Part shown: in pieces, positions 1 to 7,135 of the stretch
Layout: every line of letters starts with the position of its first letter
Numbering within the stretch: position 1 is the stretch's first letter
Assembly: GCF_946404925.1 (NCBI RefSeq)
Contig: NZ_CAMJFM010000010.1
Coordinates: 1-64,000 of the forward strand
DNA length: 64,000 nucleotides
Origin: an uncultured Prevotella sp.
GTDB lineage: Bacteria; Bacteroidota; Bacteroidia; Bacteroidales; Bacteroidaceae
Reading direction: 5' to 3'
The notes under the pieces: generated by a model
Told to the model about the DNA's origin: nothing
Seen by the model: only the letters and a program-made list of their open reading frames with translations
Database searches by the model: none
Program-made: the position numbers and the translations under genes

Positions 1-266
1 AAAAAGAATATTGTCGTGTAAGCATCAACGACGAGGGCAACCTCACCATCGCCATTGAGAACAAGGCCGAACACAAGCATGAGGACAAACATCATCACTA
101 TCTGCGCCGCGAGTTCAGCTACTCTAACTACGAGCAGAACTACACGCTGCCTGATGATGTAGTGAAAGACCAGATTTCTGCCAAGGTTGAGGATGGCATC
201 TTGACCATCACCATGCCAAAGGCCGAGCCGAAGCAGAAGGTCACTAAAGCCATCGAAGTCTCGTAA
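1..266 (+). CDS. Hsp20/alpha-crystallin small heat-shock protein, C-terminal part
   Basis: The frame is open from the window edge (first full codon at base 3) to TAA at 264-266, giving 87 residues. It reads as the end of an alpha-crystallin domain: beta strands around LTIAIEN, an exposed loop rich in His and Lys (HKHEDKHHH), the segment LPDDVVKDQISAKVEDGIL and the strand LTITMPK, followed by a short charged tail. These proteins are ATP-independent cytoplasmic holdases that keep unfolding clients soluble. The start lies outside the window. The LTITMPK strand is the family's conserved C-terminal core, so the call is firm although only about half the protein is visible. Confidence 0.9.
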   Translation, partial: KEYCRVSINDEGNLTIAIENKAEHKHEDKHHHYLRREFSYSNYEQNYTLPDDVVKDQISAKVEDGILTITMPKAEPKQKVTKAIEVS

Positions 267-291
267 TTAGTCTAACCTTGGTTATATTGTA

Positions 292-330
292 GGGAGCAGC
301 ATCATTCCAGTGATGCCGCTCCCTTGCTTT
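292..330 (+). terminator. Rho-independent terminator after hsp20
   Basis: GGGAGC-A-GCATCA (292-304) pairs with TGATGC-C-GCTCCC (311-323) across a 6-nt loop, with one A/C mismatch. The T-rich stretch TTGCTTTAT follows. It sits 25 nt after the hsp20 stop. Confidence 0.75.
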
Positions 331-429
331 ATATCAAACCTTTGACTTAAACCAAGAAATCCCCGTTTCCTGCTTAGAAAGATTGTCATTTCGTTATCAT
401 ACTAAGCAGAAATACCTACTTTTGCAGCT

Positions 430-609
430 GTGCAGGGGCACCAGAACGACGTGTCAGTCCTAAGTCGATTGGCATCACTCTACAATATTGCCTTTGCCAC
501 CAATCGTACTACTGCAGATATGTTGCTGACGTCAACGCTATTGGGCGACGAGACATATACCCGCATCGTACCGGAGTGCATACAGCAATATGCTAATAGA
601 AAACTATAG
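430..609 (+). other. Short open frame of unknown status (59 aa), possible gene remnant
   Basis: A GTG-initiated frame of 59 codons ends at TAG 607-609. The peptide looks protein-like (LASLYNIAFATNRTTAD, then LLGDETYTRIVPECIQQY) but I recognise no family. A Bacteroidota-type -7 box, TACTTTTG, lies at 417-424, so a transcript could begin almost at the GTG. No ribosome-binding site is visible. It may be a leaderless microprotein, the decayed end of a lost gene, or chance within a non-coding transcript. No other convincing gene is seen from 330 to 800. Confidence 0.25.
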
Positions 610-720
610 AATGCATTGCTTATCCGTTCATACAGAGCACTTTGTCAAACGTTTCATCCTCAAAAGGGAAGTGCACCTACATCGCCTTGCATGGCTTTGA
701 TATTGGTGATACATTTATAA

Positions 721-760
721 ATGCAGACAAGCTTCACAGCCTATCTGCATTTTCTGTTTA
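721..760. terminator. Possible terminator hairpin in the gene-poor region
   Basis: ATGCAGA (721-727) pairs perfectly with TCTGCAT (744-750) around a 16-nt loop, followed by TTTCTGTTT. It could end a transcript started at the -7 box near 417. The stem is short and the loop large, so support is modest. Confidence 0.3.
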
Positions 761-800
761 TAACGATATCATTTACAGATAAGTTACGGTTTCCTCTATG

Positions 801-938
801 TTAAGAATGGTGGGTATTGTCTGTTGTCATTAGGATGCTAATGAACGAGAAGATGAGCATGATAAACACCAGTAGATATATGGCGCATTGTACTATTACG
901 GCCAATGTCGACATAATCAGTTCACTTATCTTTTCCAT
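801..938 (-). CDS. Tiny single-pass membrane peptide (45 aa)
   Basis: ATG at 938 to TAA at 801-803 encodes 45 residues: a short polar start (MEKISELIMS), a long hydrophobic stretch rich in Leu, Ile, Val and Phe (about residues 11-36), and a polar end (TTDNTHHS). The layout is that of a single transmembrane helix. Its start overlaps the last 13 nt of the preceding tiny gene (926-1072) in another frame, the usual geometry for translational coupling. I do not recognise the family. KdpF-like or other small membrane-complex subunits have a similar layout, but nothing nearby supports such a role. Too short for most gene callers. Confidence 0.4.
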   Translation of the reverse strand: MEKISELIMSTLAVIVQCAIYLLVFIMLIFSFISILMTTDNTHHS

Positions 939-1072
939 TGCTGTTGAATTCTTGAGGCATACCAAACAGAAAATCGCGAAGTTACAGGTTTACTTTTATG
1001 CATTGGCTCCTGAGCCATCACACAGCCTGACATCAGGAGCATACATATAGCCATTAATTTTTTCTTTTGCAT
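926..1072 (-). CDS. Tiny exported peptide or lipoprotein (48 aa)
   Basis: ATG at 1072 to TAA at 926-928. The N terminus is a clean signal sequence: MQKKK, a hydrophobic core (LMAICMLLMSG), then either a lipoprotein cysteine (MSGC) or a signal peptidase I site (VMA|Q). The mature part is only about 28 residues and basic. A TACTTTTG -7 box at 1098-1105 lies about 25 nt upstream of this ATG. An in-frame ATG at 1108 lies upstream of and overlaps the box, so 1072 is the better start. The next small ORF overlaps it by 13 nt. No family recognised; the promoter, signal peptide and coupling together make it more than a chance frame. Confidence 0.45.
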   Translation of the reverse strand: MQKKKLMAICMLLMSGCVMAQEPMHKSKPVTSRFSVWYASRIQQQWKR

Positions 1073-1097
1073 CTTATTTATTTGTTTAAATCCGATG

Positions 1098-1105
1098 CAA
1101 AAGTA
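1098..1105 (-). promoter_or_regulatory. -7 promoter box for the tiny-ORF pair
   Basis: On the minus strand the sequence reads TACTTTTGC, matching the Bacteroidota sigma-factor -7 consensus TAnnTTTGC. No clear TTTG -33 element was found. Confidence 0.5.
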
Positions 1106-1231
1106 CATATTCTAATCCACCCGGAGAAAAATATTCAGCAAACAGGTTGATTTATTCGACAAATAAACATACTTACTATCTCGGCGATTGTTTGCTCGCC
1201 CTCGATAATTTCACGATTCACAATCCCTCGC

Positions 1232-2155
1232 TTATATAAACGTAAATACCGTATTTGCCTTGAATAGAGGCGTGTCTTTTTGTATGTTATAGACAAACTG
1301 CAATAGCTGGTTTGCTAGGTCGTCGGCATGTTCATAACTCTTGGCCTCGCTGTATACGTGAAGTATATGCTTGGTGGCCGACTTGCGTAGATATGCCCAG
1401 CGATCGGGGAAGTCAATCTTCAGTCCGTCAACATCGCTAATATGTGCGCTGTTATCGTGGGCAAAGCGGTTCATAACCTTCTTAAGTACAGCGTCGATAT
1501 CGATATTCGGCGCAAGGTCTATTTGATTTCTGACAATGTGATAACAGGGTAGGGAGTAACGTAGCTGACTGACGGTGCACAGCTTCTGTGCAAGACTGCT
1601 CAGGAAGAGTAAAATGCCTACCAGCACATCGCCACTATTACTGTACTCTGGGTAGATGACGCTACCATTGTTTTCGCCACCTATAACAGCACCAACCTCA
1701 TTCATCTTGGCAATTACGTTCTGCTGGCCTACATAAGATGTATAATGCTGACATCCATGTTTGCGAGTTACATCGCGTAGCGCCCATGTACAATTAGGGC
1801 CGCTTACAGTATTGCCTGGCGTACGGCTGAGCACATAGTCGGCCACAGCTACCAATATGTAGTCTTTGCCAAAAATGGTGCCGTCTTCACAGATAACAGA
1901 CAGACTCTGACTGTTGGAATCAACTATAAATCCAAGATCAAAACCGTCTTTCTTTGTTCTGTTCCATATGCCGTATTTATCATTCTGCAGCATCAGAAAG
2001 TCAACGTTAAGAGCCCGGAACAACTCTGCTAGTGCGATGCAGTCGTCTGAGTTTACTGCATCTACACATACACGGAACTTCCGACTGCGTATGGCTACCG
2101 TATCAGCCAGTTTCAGGCCTAGAAGTTTTTCGATTCGATTCTTAATAAGAGTCAT
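1232..2155 (-). CDS. Truncated, probably inactive phosphoglucosamine/phosphohexose mutase paralogue
   Basis: The 307-residue protein aligns by eye with the last two thirds of Bacteroidota GlmM-type alpha-D-phosphohexomutases. It has the domain-2 start (AIRSRKFRVCVDAVNS), the GNTVSGPN and ALRDVTRKHG segments, the sugar-binding GGENNGSVIYPE loop and the C-terminal RKSATKHILHVYSEA. Active relatives have about 460 residues; this one lacks the N-terminal domain that carries the catalytic phosphoserine. The metal motif DPDVDR is replaced by DSNSQS and the phosphate loop RxSxTEP by RKSATKH. All three activity-defining elements are therefore gone while the frame stays intact. It lies 39 nt after the AraC-type gene on the same strand, probably in one transcript. 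It may be a non-catalytic sugar-phosphate sensor or a decaying gene. Confidence 0.75.
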   Translation of the reverse strand: MTLIKNRIEKLLGLKLADTVAIRSRKFRVCVDAVNSDDCIALAELFRALNVDFLMLQNDKYGIWNRTKKDGFDLGFIVDSNSQSLSVICEDGTIFGKDYILVAVADYVLSRTPGNTVSGPNCTWALRDVTRKHGCQHYTSYVGQQNVIAKMNEVGAVIGGENNGSVIYPEYSNSGDVLVGILLFLSSLAQKLCTVSQLRYSLPCYHIVRNQIDLAPNIDIDAVLKKVMNRFAHDNSAHISDVDGLKIDFPDRWAYLRKSATKHILHVYSEAKSYEHADDLANQLLQFVYNIQKDTPLFKANTVFTFI

Positions 2156-2194
2156 ATAATTAATTCTTGTGTATTATTATATAAGTAGTATGGT

Positions 2195-3097
2195 TTATTT
2201 CTTTTTATCCTGATGATATTTGGTTCGGAACTCCATCGGCGTCATGCCAGCGTGTTCTTTAAAGTACTTACCAAAAAACGATGGGTTGGGGAATTTCAGA
2301 TCATCGGCTATCTGCTGCATCGTCATATCGGTATAGCGCAATCTGTTCTCTATGGCCTGAAGCGTGTAAAAGGCCACCATATCGCTGGGACGTATCTTCA
2401 TGGTATCCATCAGTAGCTTCGACAGATACTTTGGCGTGACGTTAAGCATCAGTGCGAACTCGTCAACACGGCGAATGCGCCCGTCGCTCTGTTCTACCAG
2501 TTGGAGAAAACGTTCGGCCAGCTTCTTGCCATGAAGTCCGCCGTTATCAATAATCATGTTATTATTGTCTTTATTCAAGCCTCGGCGCATAACCGAAAGG
2601 ACCTCAAGCAGGAATGTACCGACAATAGAGCGTACAATCTCTGGATAGAGCAGCTGCGAGCTATTGCGCATGTGATAACAAAGCTGCTGAAAGTATTGAT
2701 CAAATAAGGATATATCAGCATCGCCGAGTGATACTTTTGGATTAAGTTTCAATGGCAATACATCGGCCAGACTGTTCTTCACGTACATATTCATATTCCA
2801 CAGCTCACCACGTGAGAACCATACCTGACGACAGTTGAAATCGGGTGTTGACATAAATTTCTCAACAACCGAACGCACCATGCATAGAAACAGGTCGTTC
2901 TGATTAAGCTGTATGGTCTGTCCGTTGTACTCGAACTGGGCTGCACCTGCCGTACAGATAATGACGATGCCGTGATCCATGGGGCGAACCCTACCAGCGG
3001 GCATGCCTCCGAAGTTCTCCATAACCACCAGTTCATCGCTGTTGGCTATACGTAAACAATCATCTCCTGTTCTTGGTTTTAAGTCTGTAATATCCAT
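2195..3097 (-). CDS. AraC-family transcriptional regulator
   Basis: The protein has an N-terminal cupin-like sensory half (about residues 15-150, including GRVRPMDHGIVIICTAGAA and QLNQNDLFLC) and a C-terminal double helix-turn-helix. The second HTH is typical: MTMQQIADDLKFPNPSFFGKYFKEH then GMTPMEFRTKY. It probably controls the adjacent mutase paralogue and/or the divergent secreted-protein gene. An upstream ATG at 3139 would extend it by 14 residues, but a promoter -7 box (TACTTTTG) lies inside that extension, so the ATG at 3097 (MDITDLKPRTG) is preferred, giving 300 aa with a leader of roughly 25 nt. The effector is unknown. Confidence 0.85.
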   Translation of the reverse strand: MDITDLKPRTGDDCLRIANSDELVVMENFGGMPAGRVRPMDHGIVIICTAGAAQFEYNGQTIQLNQNDLFLCMVRSVVEKFMSTPDFNCRQVWFSRGELWNMNMYVKNSLADVLPLKLNPKVSLGDADISLFDQYFQQLCYHMRNSSQLLYPEIVRSIVGTFLLEVLSVMRRGLNKDNNNMIIDNGGLHGKKLAERFLQLVEQSDGRIRRVDEFALMLNVTPKYLSKLLMDTMKIRPSDMVAFYTLQAIENRLRYTDMTMQQIADDLKFPNPSFFGKYFKEHAGMTPMEFRTKYHQDKKK

Positions 3098-3126
3098 AAA
3101 TGTCCGATAATTCTCTTTGTTGGGTG

Positions 3127-3156
3127 CAAAAGTAGACATAAAAAATGAAATAACAA
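3127..3156 (-). promoter_or_regulatory. Promoter of the araC-type gene
   Basis: On the minus strand TTG (3156-3154), 19 nt and TACTTTTG (3134-3127) match the Bacteroidota -33/-7 pattern. The box overlaps codons 2-4 of the upstream candidate start, which argues for the downstream start. Confidence 0.6.
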
Positions 3157-3222
3157 TGTTCTTTGTGTCATATTATATGTTCGGGAGGTGTTATTGGTGA
3201 TTTTCGTTGTAGAAATTTTCAC

Positions 3223-3230
3223 TATCTTTG
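3223..3230 (+). promoter_or_regulatory. -7 promoter box for the secreted protein at 3281
   Basis: TATCTTTGC lies about 50 nt upstream of the ATG at 3281, in the divergent space shared with the AraC-type gene. It is a plausible place for that regulator to act. Confidence 0.55.
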
Positions 3231-3280
3231 CATCCGATATTAGCAATTATTTAAAAAACAAAGTCAATTAATACGTTTAT

Positions 3281-4489
3281 ATGAAACAGTTTATCTACAT
3301 CGTTTCTGCATTGCTGCTGGTGGGCTTTACCCCCATGCAGGCACAGACAAAGGCTAAAGCCAAAAGTACAACACAAGCTAAGGCAAAGACCGGCACCGCT
3401 AAAACCAGCGCAGCTAAGGCCAGCTCATCGAAGATTCTATACGTTGAGCCCGAGGATCGTAACTACGCGCAGAACCTGGGCGGACACATGTTCTGGGACT
3501 ATACCGCCAGAGAAGGTAATGCCTTGCTAACTGACTGGAAGATAAGCAAAGAGGATTATAAAAAGCTGGTAGAAAAGTACACTTATAAGACCTTTGAGGA
3601 GGCCTATAAGAATCTGCCTGTGCTGCCCGATCCATCGCAAGTTGATACACGTGAAAAGATGACAGAATACTCAGCAGGCGAATTAAAGGCACGCGTTGAA
3701 GCTGTTGATAACTATGAGCCAGAACCTGAGTTGAAAACAGAAAGTGACAGATTTAATAAAATCATGATGGATAATGCCAAGAAGGCGCGCAAAGGACAGC
3801 CTTTCGACACCCTCTTTGTAGACAAGAAGTGGCCACAATATAATAAGGTGTTGGATAAGCTGAAGGCTGCAACTACAAAGTTTTATAATCAAAATACAGA
3901 CATTATACATTATAACGAGACCCCAGATCATGACAGAGGATGCTGGTTGCTCGAGAAGCAAGGTGGTGCGCCTCGTTTCTACTTTAATATCTATTCGCCA
4001 CTGGTAAAGCAAATAATTAAGGAGTGGTTTGGATCAAAGGAATGTAAACTTGTGCAGGGCATAGAAGACGAACTGCGTGCACGTGTAGCCGCCGAGACCC
4101 CCAAGAAAACACCCGACTGGTTTGTTGAGGGTCGTAAGCGTGAGGCAGAGATTGTGGCCGAATACAATCGTAAGCTATTGCAGCGTTGGATTCAGAAATC
4201 GCCAGCATCACTCTTGGCCGAATACAAAGCTGCAATCGTCAAACTGATGGCATATAACAAAGAGGTTGAAGCCATCCGTGGCAATGATCCTATAACAAAA
4301 GAATACATTTCTGCACGCTGGTCGGTAAGAGAAGGTATAAAATCGCTGTTTCATCAATATCTTTACCTGATGGATCTCTCAGACTTACCACTTGTACGCA
4401 CGCCCAAAACTCAGGAAGGCGCCAAGAAATTCAAACTCGAAGACTCGCCTTGGAAGCTGTCATATCCCTATAACATCAGACGAGAATAA
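3281..4489 (+). CDS. Secreted protein of unknown function with a Lys/Ala-rich linker
   Basis: 402 residues. Residues 1-22 form a signal peptide (hydrophobic core, then MQAQ as cleavage site). A low-complexity K/A/T/S linker follows at about 23-50 (repeats of TKAKAK and TAKTSAAK), then a soluble mostly helical domain with many aromatic and charged residues (GGHMFWDYTAREG, GCWLLEKQGGAPRFYFNIYSP). No membrane segment after the signal peptide, no lipobox and no catalytic motif I recognise. The linker resembles flexible or cell-wall-interacting tethers, suggesting a periplasmic or surface location. The divergent AraC-type regulator may control it. A bidirectional terminator follows at 4496. Function unknown. 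Confidence 0.7.
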   Translation: MKQFIYIVSALLLVGFTPMQAQTKAKAKSTTQAKAKTGTAKTSAAKASSSKILYVEPEDRNYAQNLGGHMFWDYTAREGNALLTDWKISKEDYKKLVEKYTYKTFEEAYKNLPVLPDPSQVDTREKMTEYSAGELKARVEAVDNYEPEPELKTESDRFNKIMMDNAKKARKGQPFDTLFVDKKWPQYNKVLDKLKAATTKFYNQNTDIIHYNETPDHDRGCWLLEKQGGAPRFYFNIYSPLVKQIIKEWFGSKECKLVQGIEDELRARVAAETPKKTPDWFVEGRKREAEIVAEYNRKLLQRWIQKSPASLLAEYKAAIVKLMAYNKEVEAIRGNDPITKEYISARWSVREGIKSLFHQYLYLMDLSDLPLVRTPKTQEGAKKFKLEDSPWKLSYPYNIRRE

Positions 4490-4495
4490 AAACGA

Positions 4496-4527
4496 AAAAG
4501 GTAGACCTTTAAAGTCTACCTTTCTTT
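4496..4527. terminator. Bidirectional terminator between the secreted protein and tRNA-Lys
   Basis: GGTAGAC (4500-4506) pairs with GTCTACC (4514-4520) around CTTTAAA. It is flanked by AAAA on the left and TTTCTTT on the right, so it can serve the plus-strand gene and the minus-strand tRNA. Confidence 0.75.
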
Positions 4528-4533
4528 ATCTTG

Positions 4534-4606
4534 TACACCCGCAGAGGCTCGAACTCTGGACACCCTGATTAAGAGTCAGGTGCTCTACCAACTGAGCTAC
4601 GGGTGC
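4534..4606 (-). tRNA. tRNA-Lys (anticodon CTT)
   Basis: The minus strand folds into a standard cloverleaf: acceptor GCACCCG paired with CGGGTGT, D-arm with AGCTCAGTTGGTAGAGC, anticodon arm CTGACT-CTT-AATCAG, variable loop, and T-arm with GTTCGAGCC. The anticodon CTT reads AAG (lysine). CCA is not encoded. A TACCTTTG promoter box lies 24 nt upstream. Confidence 0.95.
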
Positions 4607-4629
4607 ATCTGTTTCTTGTTTTGCGGGTG

Positions 4630-4661
4630 CAAAGGTAGACATTTTTATTGTTATGACCAAA
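4630..4661 (-). promoter_or_regulatory. tRNA-Lys promoter
   Basis: On the minus strand TTTG (4661-4658), 20 nt and TACCTTTG (4637-4630) form a clear -33/-7 pair. Between it and the promoter at 4828 I see only AT-rich spacer. Confidence 0.65.
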
Positions 4662-4827
4662 TTTCATGGCCGTTTTTTTTAGATTAACGCAAAATTTTCT
4701 AAGATTCTTACAATGTAATTGATTCAAATCAAGTGTTTGTACTCCTTCGGATAAGACAAAGACTAAACAAGCATTGAAGGATAGGGTAGGATTAAAATGG
4801 TGTGGCTATATTTTTTTCGTGGAATTA

Positions 4828-4859
4828 TTTGCGTAATTGAAAAAATATATGTATGTTTG
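4828..4859 (+). promoter_or_regulatory. Promoter of the ddpX-preA-ABC operon
   Basis: TTTG at 4828-4831, 20 nt, then TATGTTTG at 4852-4859, followed by C. The leader to the ATG at 4913 is about 45-50 nt. Confidence 0.65.
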
Positions 4860-4912
4860 CAGCAGAAACCTAAAAAATAAATGATATTATTAACCGGTAA
4901 ACAATAGGGAAT

Positions 4913-5656
4913 ATGAGAAAAATGACATTCCGAAATCTGCTGGTAGCAATTCTGATGAGTTGCGGAGTGACAATGACATCCTGCAAGACAGAGTTTGTGA
5001 CTATTACCGATGTGGTGCCAGATGTGATCCTGGAGATACGCTACTTTGGCACATACAACTTTGTGGGCACGCGCATTGATGGCTACGAAGAGCCAACGGC
5101 GCTGTTAACCCGACAGGCTGCCGACAGCTTGAAGGCTGTGAGCGACGACGTGATGAAACTGGGCTATCGCCTGAAGATTTACGATGCCTACCGTCCACAA
5201 AAGGGTGTTGACCACTTTGTGCGCTGGGCTGAGAACATCGCCGACACGCTGATGAAGCCTTACTTCTATCCCGACCTTGACAAGAGCGTGCTGTTTCCTC
5301 AGGACTATATCTGCCTGAAGAGTGGTCATACCCGTGGCTCAACGCTCGATCTGACACTCTTCGACATGACAACCGAGAAAGAGGTTGACATGGGCGGCAC
5401 CTTCGACTGGTTCGGGCCTGAGAGTCATCCCGACTTCTGCGGCAATCCCGAGACGGGCGAGTATAATGGCGATAACAGCAAATCGCCCAGAGGTCGCAGC
5501 ATAACCCCCGAGCAGTTCCGCAATCGCATGATTCTGCGACAGGCTATGATGCGTCACGGATTCAAACCCTTCGACACAGAGTGGTGGCACTTCACCCTGA
5601 AGAACGAGCCATTTGCTGATACTTACTTTACATTCCCCGTAAAACAGAAACATTAG
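4913..5656 (+). CDS. ddpX: D-alanyl-D-alanine dipeptidase, VanX/DdpX type (peptidase M15D), lipoprotein
   Basis: 247 residues. The N terminus has a lipoprotein signal ending at MTSC (Cys24). The zinc site of M15 peptidases is visible: SGHTRGSTLDLTL supplies His139 and Asp146, and EWWHF supplies the general base Glu223 and third ligand His226. An upstream YDAYRPQ segment holds the transition-state Arg of VanX enzymes. These enzymes split D-Ala-D-Ala. With a lipid anchor the protein would act in the periplasm, consistent with salvage of D-Ala from wall turnover rather than vancomycin resistance; no vanH/vanA genes are nearby. The stop is immediately followed by the preA-like start at 5657, so the genes are co-translated. 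Confidence 0.88.
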   Translation: MRKMTFRNLLVAILMSCGVTMTSCKTEFVTITDVVPDVILEIRYFGTYNFVGTRIDGYEEPTALLTRQAADSLKAVSDDVMKLGYRLKIYDAYRPQKGVDHFVRWAENIADTLMKPYFYPDLDKSVLFPQDYICLKSGHTRGSTLDLTLFDMTTEKEVDMGGTFDWFGPESHPDFCGNPETGEYNGDNSKSPRGRSITPEQFRNRMILRQAMMRHGFKPFDTEWWHFTLKNEPFADTYFTFPVKQKH

Positions 5657-7135
5657 ATGATGATGAATACAAACTGCAAAAAATCAAAGGTTAACATCTA
5701 CGAAGAGGCCAGTCGCTGTTTGCTGTGCCTGGATGCCCCTTGCACCAAAGCCTGCATGACGGGCGATCCTGCACGCGCCATTCGTGCCATCAGGTTTGAT
5801 AACCACAAACCTGCTCTGCGCTGGATTAGGAATTGTAGCGATGAAGATCTGGAACGTGCCGAACAAGCCTGTATCCATCATAATTGGCCTATACGCCTGA
5901 AAGAGGTGCTGCGCAGTATTCACGATGACGACGTAGACGATAGTCATTATCCTGCGCTCGACATCACATTCTGCGGCATCAAGTGCGAGAATCCTTTCTT
6001 CCTGGCCTCGTCGGCCGTGTGCACCAACTACGAGATGGTGGCTCGTGCATTCGATGCCGGTTGGGCTGGTGTATTCTATAAAACCATCTGCATGCAGGAA
6101 ATCAAAGAGGTTTCGCCACGTTTCGATGCGATGCATAACAATGCCACCCACGGCGATTTTTACGGTTTCCGCAACATGGAACAGCTGAGCGAGAACCCTG
6201 TGGAGGAGGACTTTGATATACTGCGCCGACTGAAGCACGATTACCCCACCAAGGTGGTGATAGCATCGATTATGGGGCAGACCGAAGAAGAGTGGGGCAA
6301 GCTGGCCCGCATGGCCGAAGAGGCTGGCTGCGATGCCGTTGAACTGAACTTCTCGTGTCCGCAGATGAAACATAAAGGCATGGGTAGCGACGTGGGACAG
6401 AGTGCCGAACTGGTGAAGGCCTACACAGCCTGTGTGAAAAGCTGTGTGAAGATACCTGTGATACCCAAGATGACACCTAACATCACCCATATCGTTGAGC
6501 CTGCGCAGGCCTGTATTGAGGCTGGTGCCGATGCCATTTCGGCCATCAACACCATCAAGTCGGTAACGATGGCATCGGATGCCGAGGTTACCGGTCGTCG
6601 CACCATATCAGGCTATTCGGGCCGTGCCGTGCGTCCCATCGCCCTGCGACATGTGCTCGAGTTGGCCCAGATGCCAGAGAAACCCGTTATCAGCGGTATA
6701 GGCGGTATTGAGACCTGGCGCGATGCCTTGGAGTTTATCCAGCTGGGCTGCAGCAATGTGCAGGTGTGTACCGCTGTGATGCAGTACGGCTATCGCATTA
6801 TCGACGACTTGATTCTTGGTCTGCAGCGATTTATGGCTAAACGTGGCGTTACCGAACTGCAGCAGCTGGTTGGCGAGCATCTGCCTAATTTCCTGAATCC
6901 CGACCACCTGGATCGCGACACTATCACTTATCCCAAGTTCGACAAAGACGTTTGTATCGGTTGTGGACGTTGTGAAGTATCGTGTAGCGATGGTGGACAT
7001 CAGGCCATCGTGTTCGATCGCGAACCCCGACTTCCACGCCTTGTGGGTAGCAAATGTGTAGGTTGTCACCTGTGCCGTCTGGTTTGTCCTGTGGGCGCCA
7101 TCGGCGTATTGAAACGAATTACTAAAAAGATATGA
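5657..7135 (+). CDS. preA: PreA-like dihydropyrimidine dehydrogenase flavoprotein with an extra N-terminal Fe-S segment
   Basis: 492 residues. An N-terminal cysteine motif (C21-x2-C24-x4-C29-x3-C33) resembles the Fe-S entry domain of PreT, GltD and eukaryotic DPD. A TIM-barrel dihydroorotate-dehydrogenase-like domain follows (about 98-400), with the catalytic loop NFSCPQM (Cys234) and GMGSDVGQ. The C terminus (about 430-485) carries two [4Fe-4S] motifs, CIGCGRCEVSC and CVGCHLCRLVC. PreA reduces uracil or thymine using electrons passed from PreT. No PreT FAD/NAD(P)H subunit is visible here, so the electron donor may be different (for example ferredoxin) or encoded elsewhere. It starts right after the ddpX stop and overlaps the ABC transporter start by 4 nt. 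The true substrate in this operon is uncertain. Confidence 0.85.
   Translation: MMMNTNCKKSKVNIYEEASRCLLCLDAPCTKACMTGDPARAIRAIRFDNHKPALRWIRNCSDEDLERAEQACIHHNWPIRLKEVLRSIHDDDVDDSHYPALDITFCGIKCENPFFLASSAVCTNYEMVARAFDAGWAGVFYKTICMQEIKEVSPRFDAMHNNATHGDFYGFRNMEQLSENPVEEDFDILRRLKHDYPTKVVIASIMGQTEEEWGKLARMAEEAGCDAVELNFSCPQMKHKGMGSDVGQSAELVKAYTACVKSCVKIPVIPKMTPNITHIVEPAQACIEAGADAISAINTIKSVTMASDAEVTGRRTISGYSGRAVRPIALRHVLELAQMPEKPVISGIGGIETWRDALEFIQLGCSNVQVCTAVMQYGYRIIDDLILGLQRFMAKRGVTELQQLVGEHLPNFLNPDHLDRDTITYPKFDKDVCIGCGRCEVSCSDGGHQAIVFDREPRLPRLVGSKCVGCHLCRLVCPVGAIGVLKRITKKI

Noticed and set aside
817..1050. 77-aa plus-strand frame in the gene-poor region
   Set aside because: It overlaps the two minus-strand tiny ORFs, which have a promoter box, signal peptide and membrane helix. 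The plus frame has none of these.
4913..5656. Vancomycin-resistance vanX
   Set aside because: Only the dipeptidase is present, it carries a lipoprotein signal, and no vanH, vanA or vanRS genes are nearby. A D-Ala salvage role fits better.
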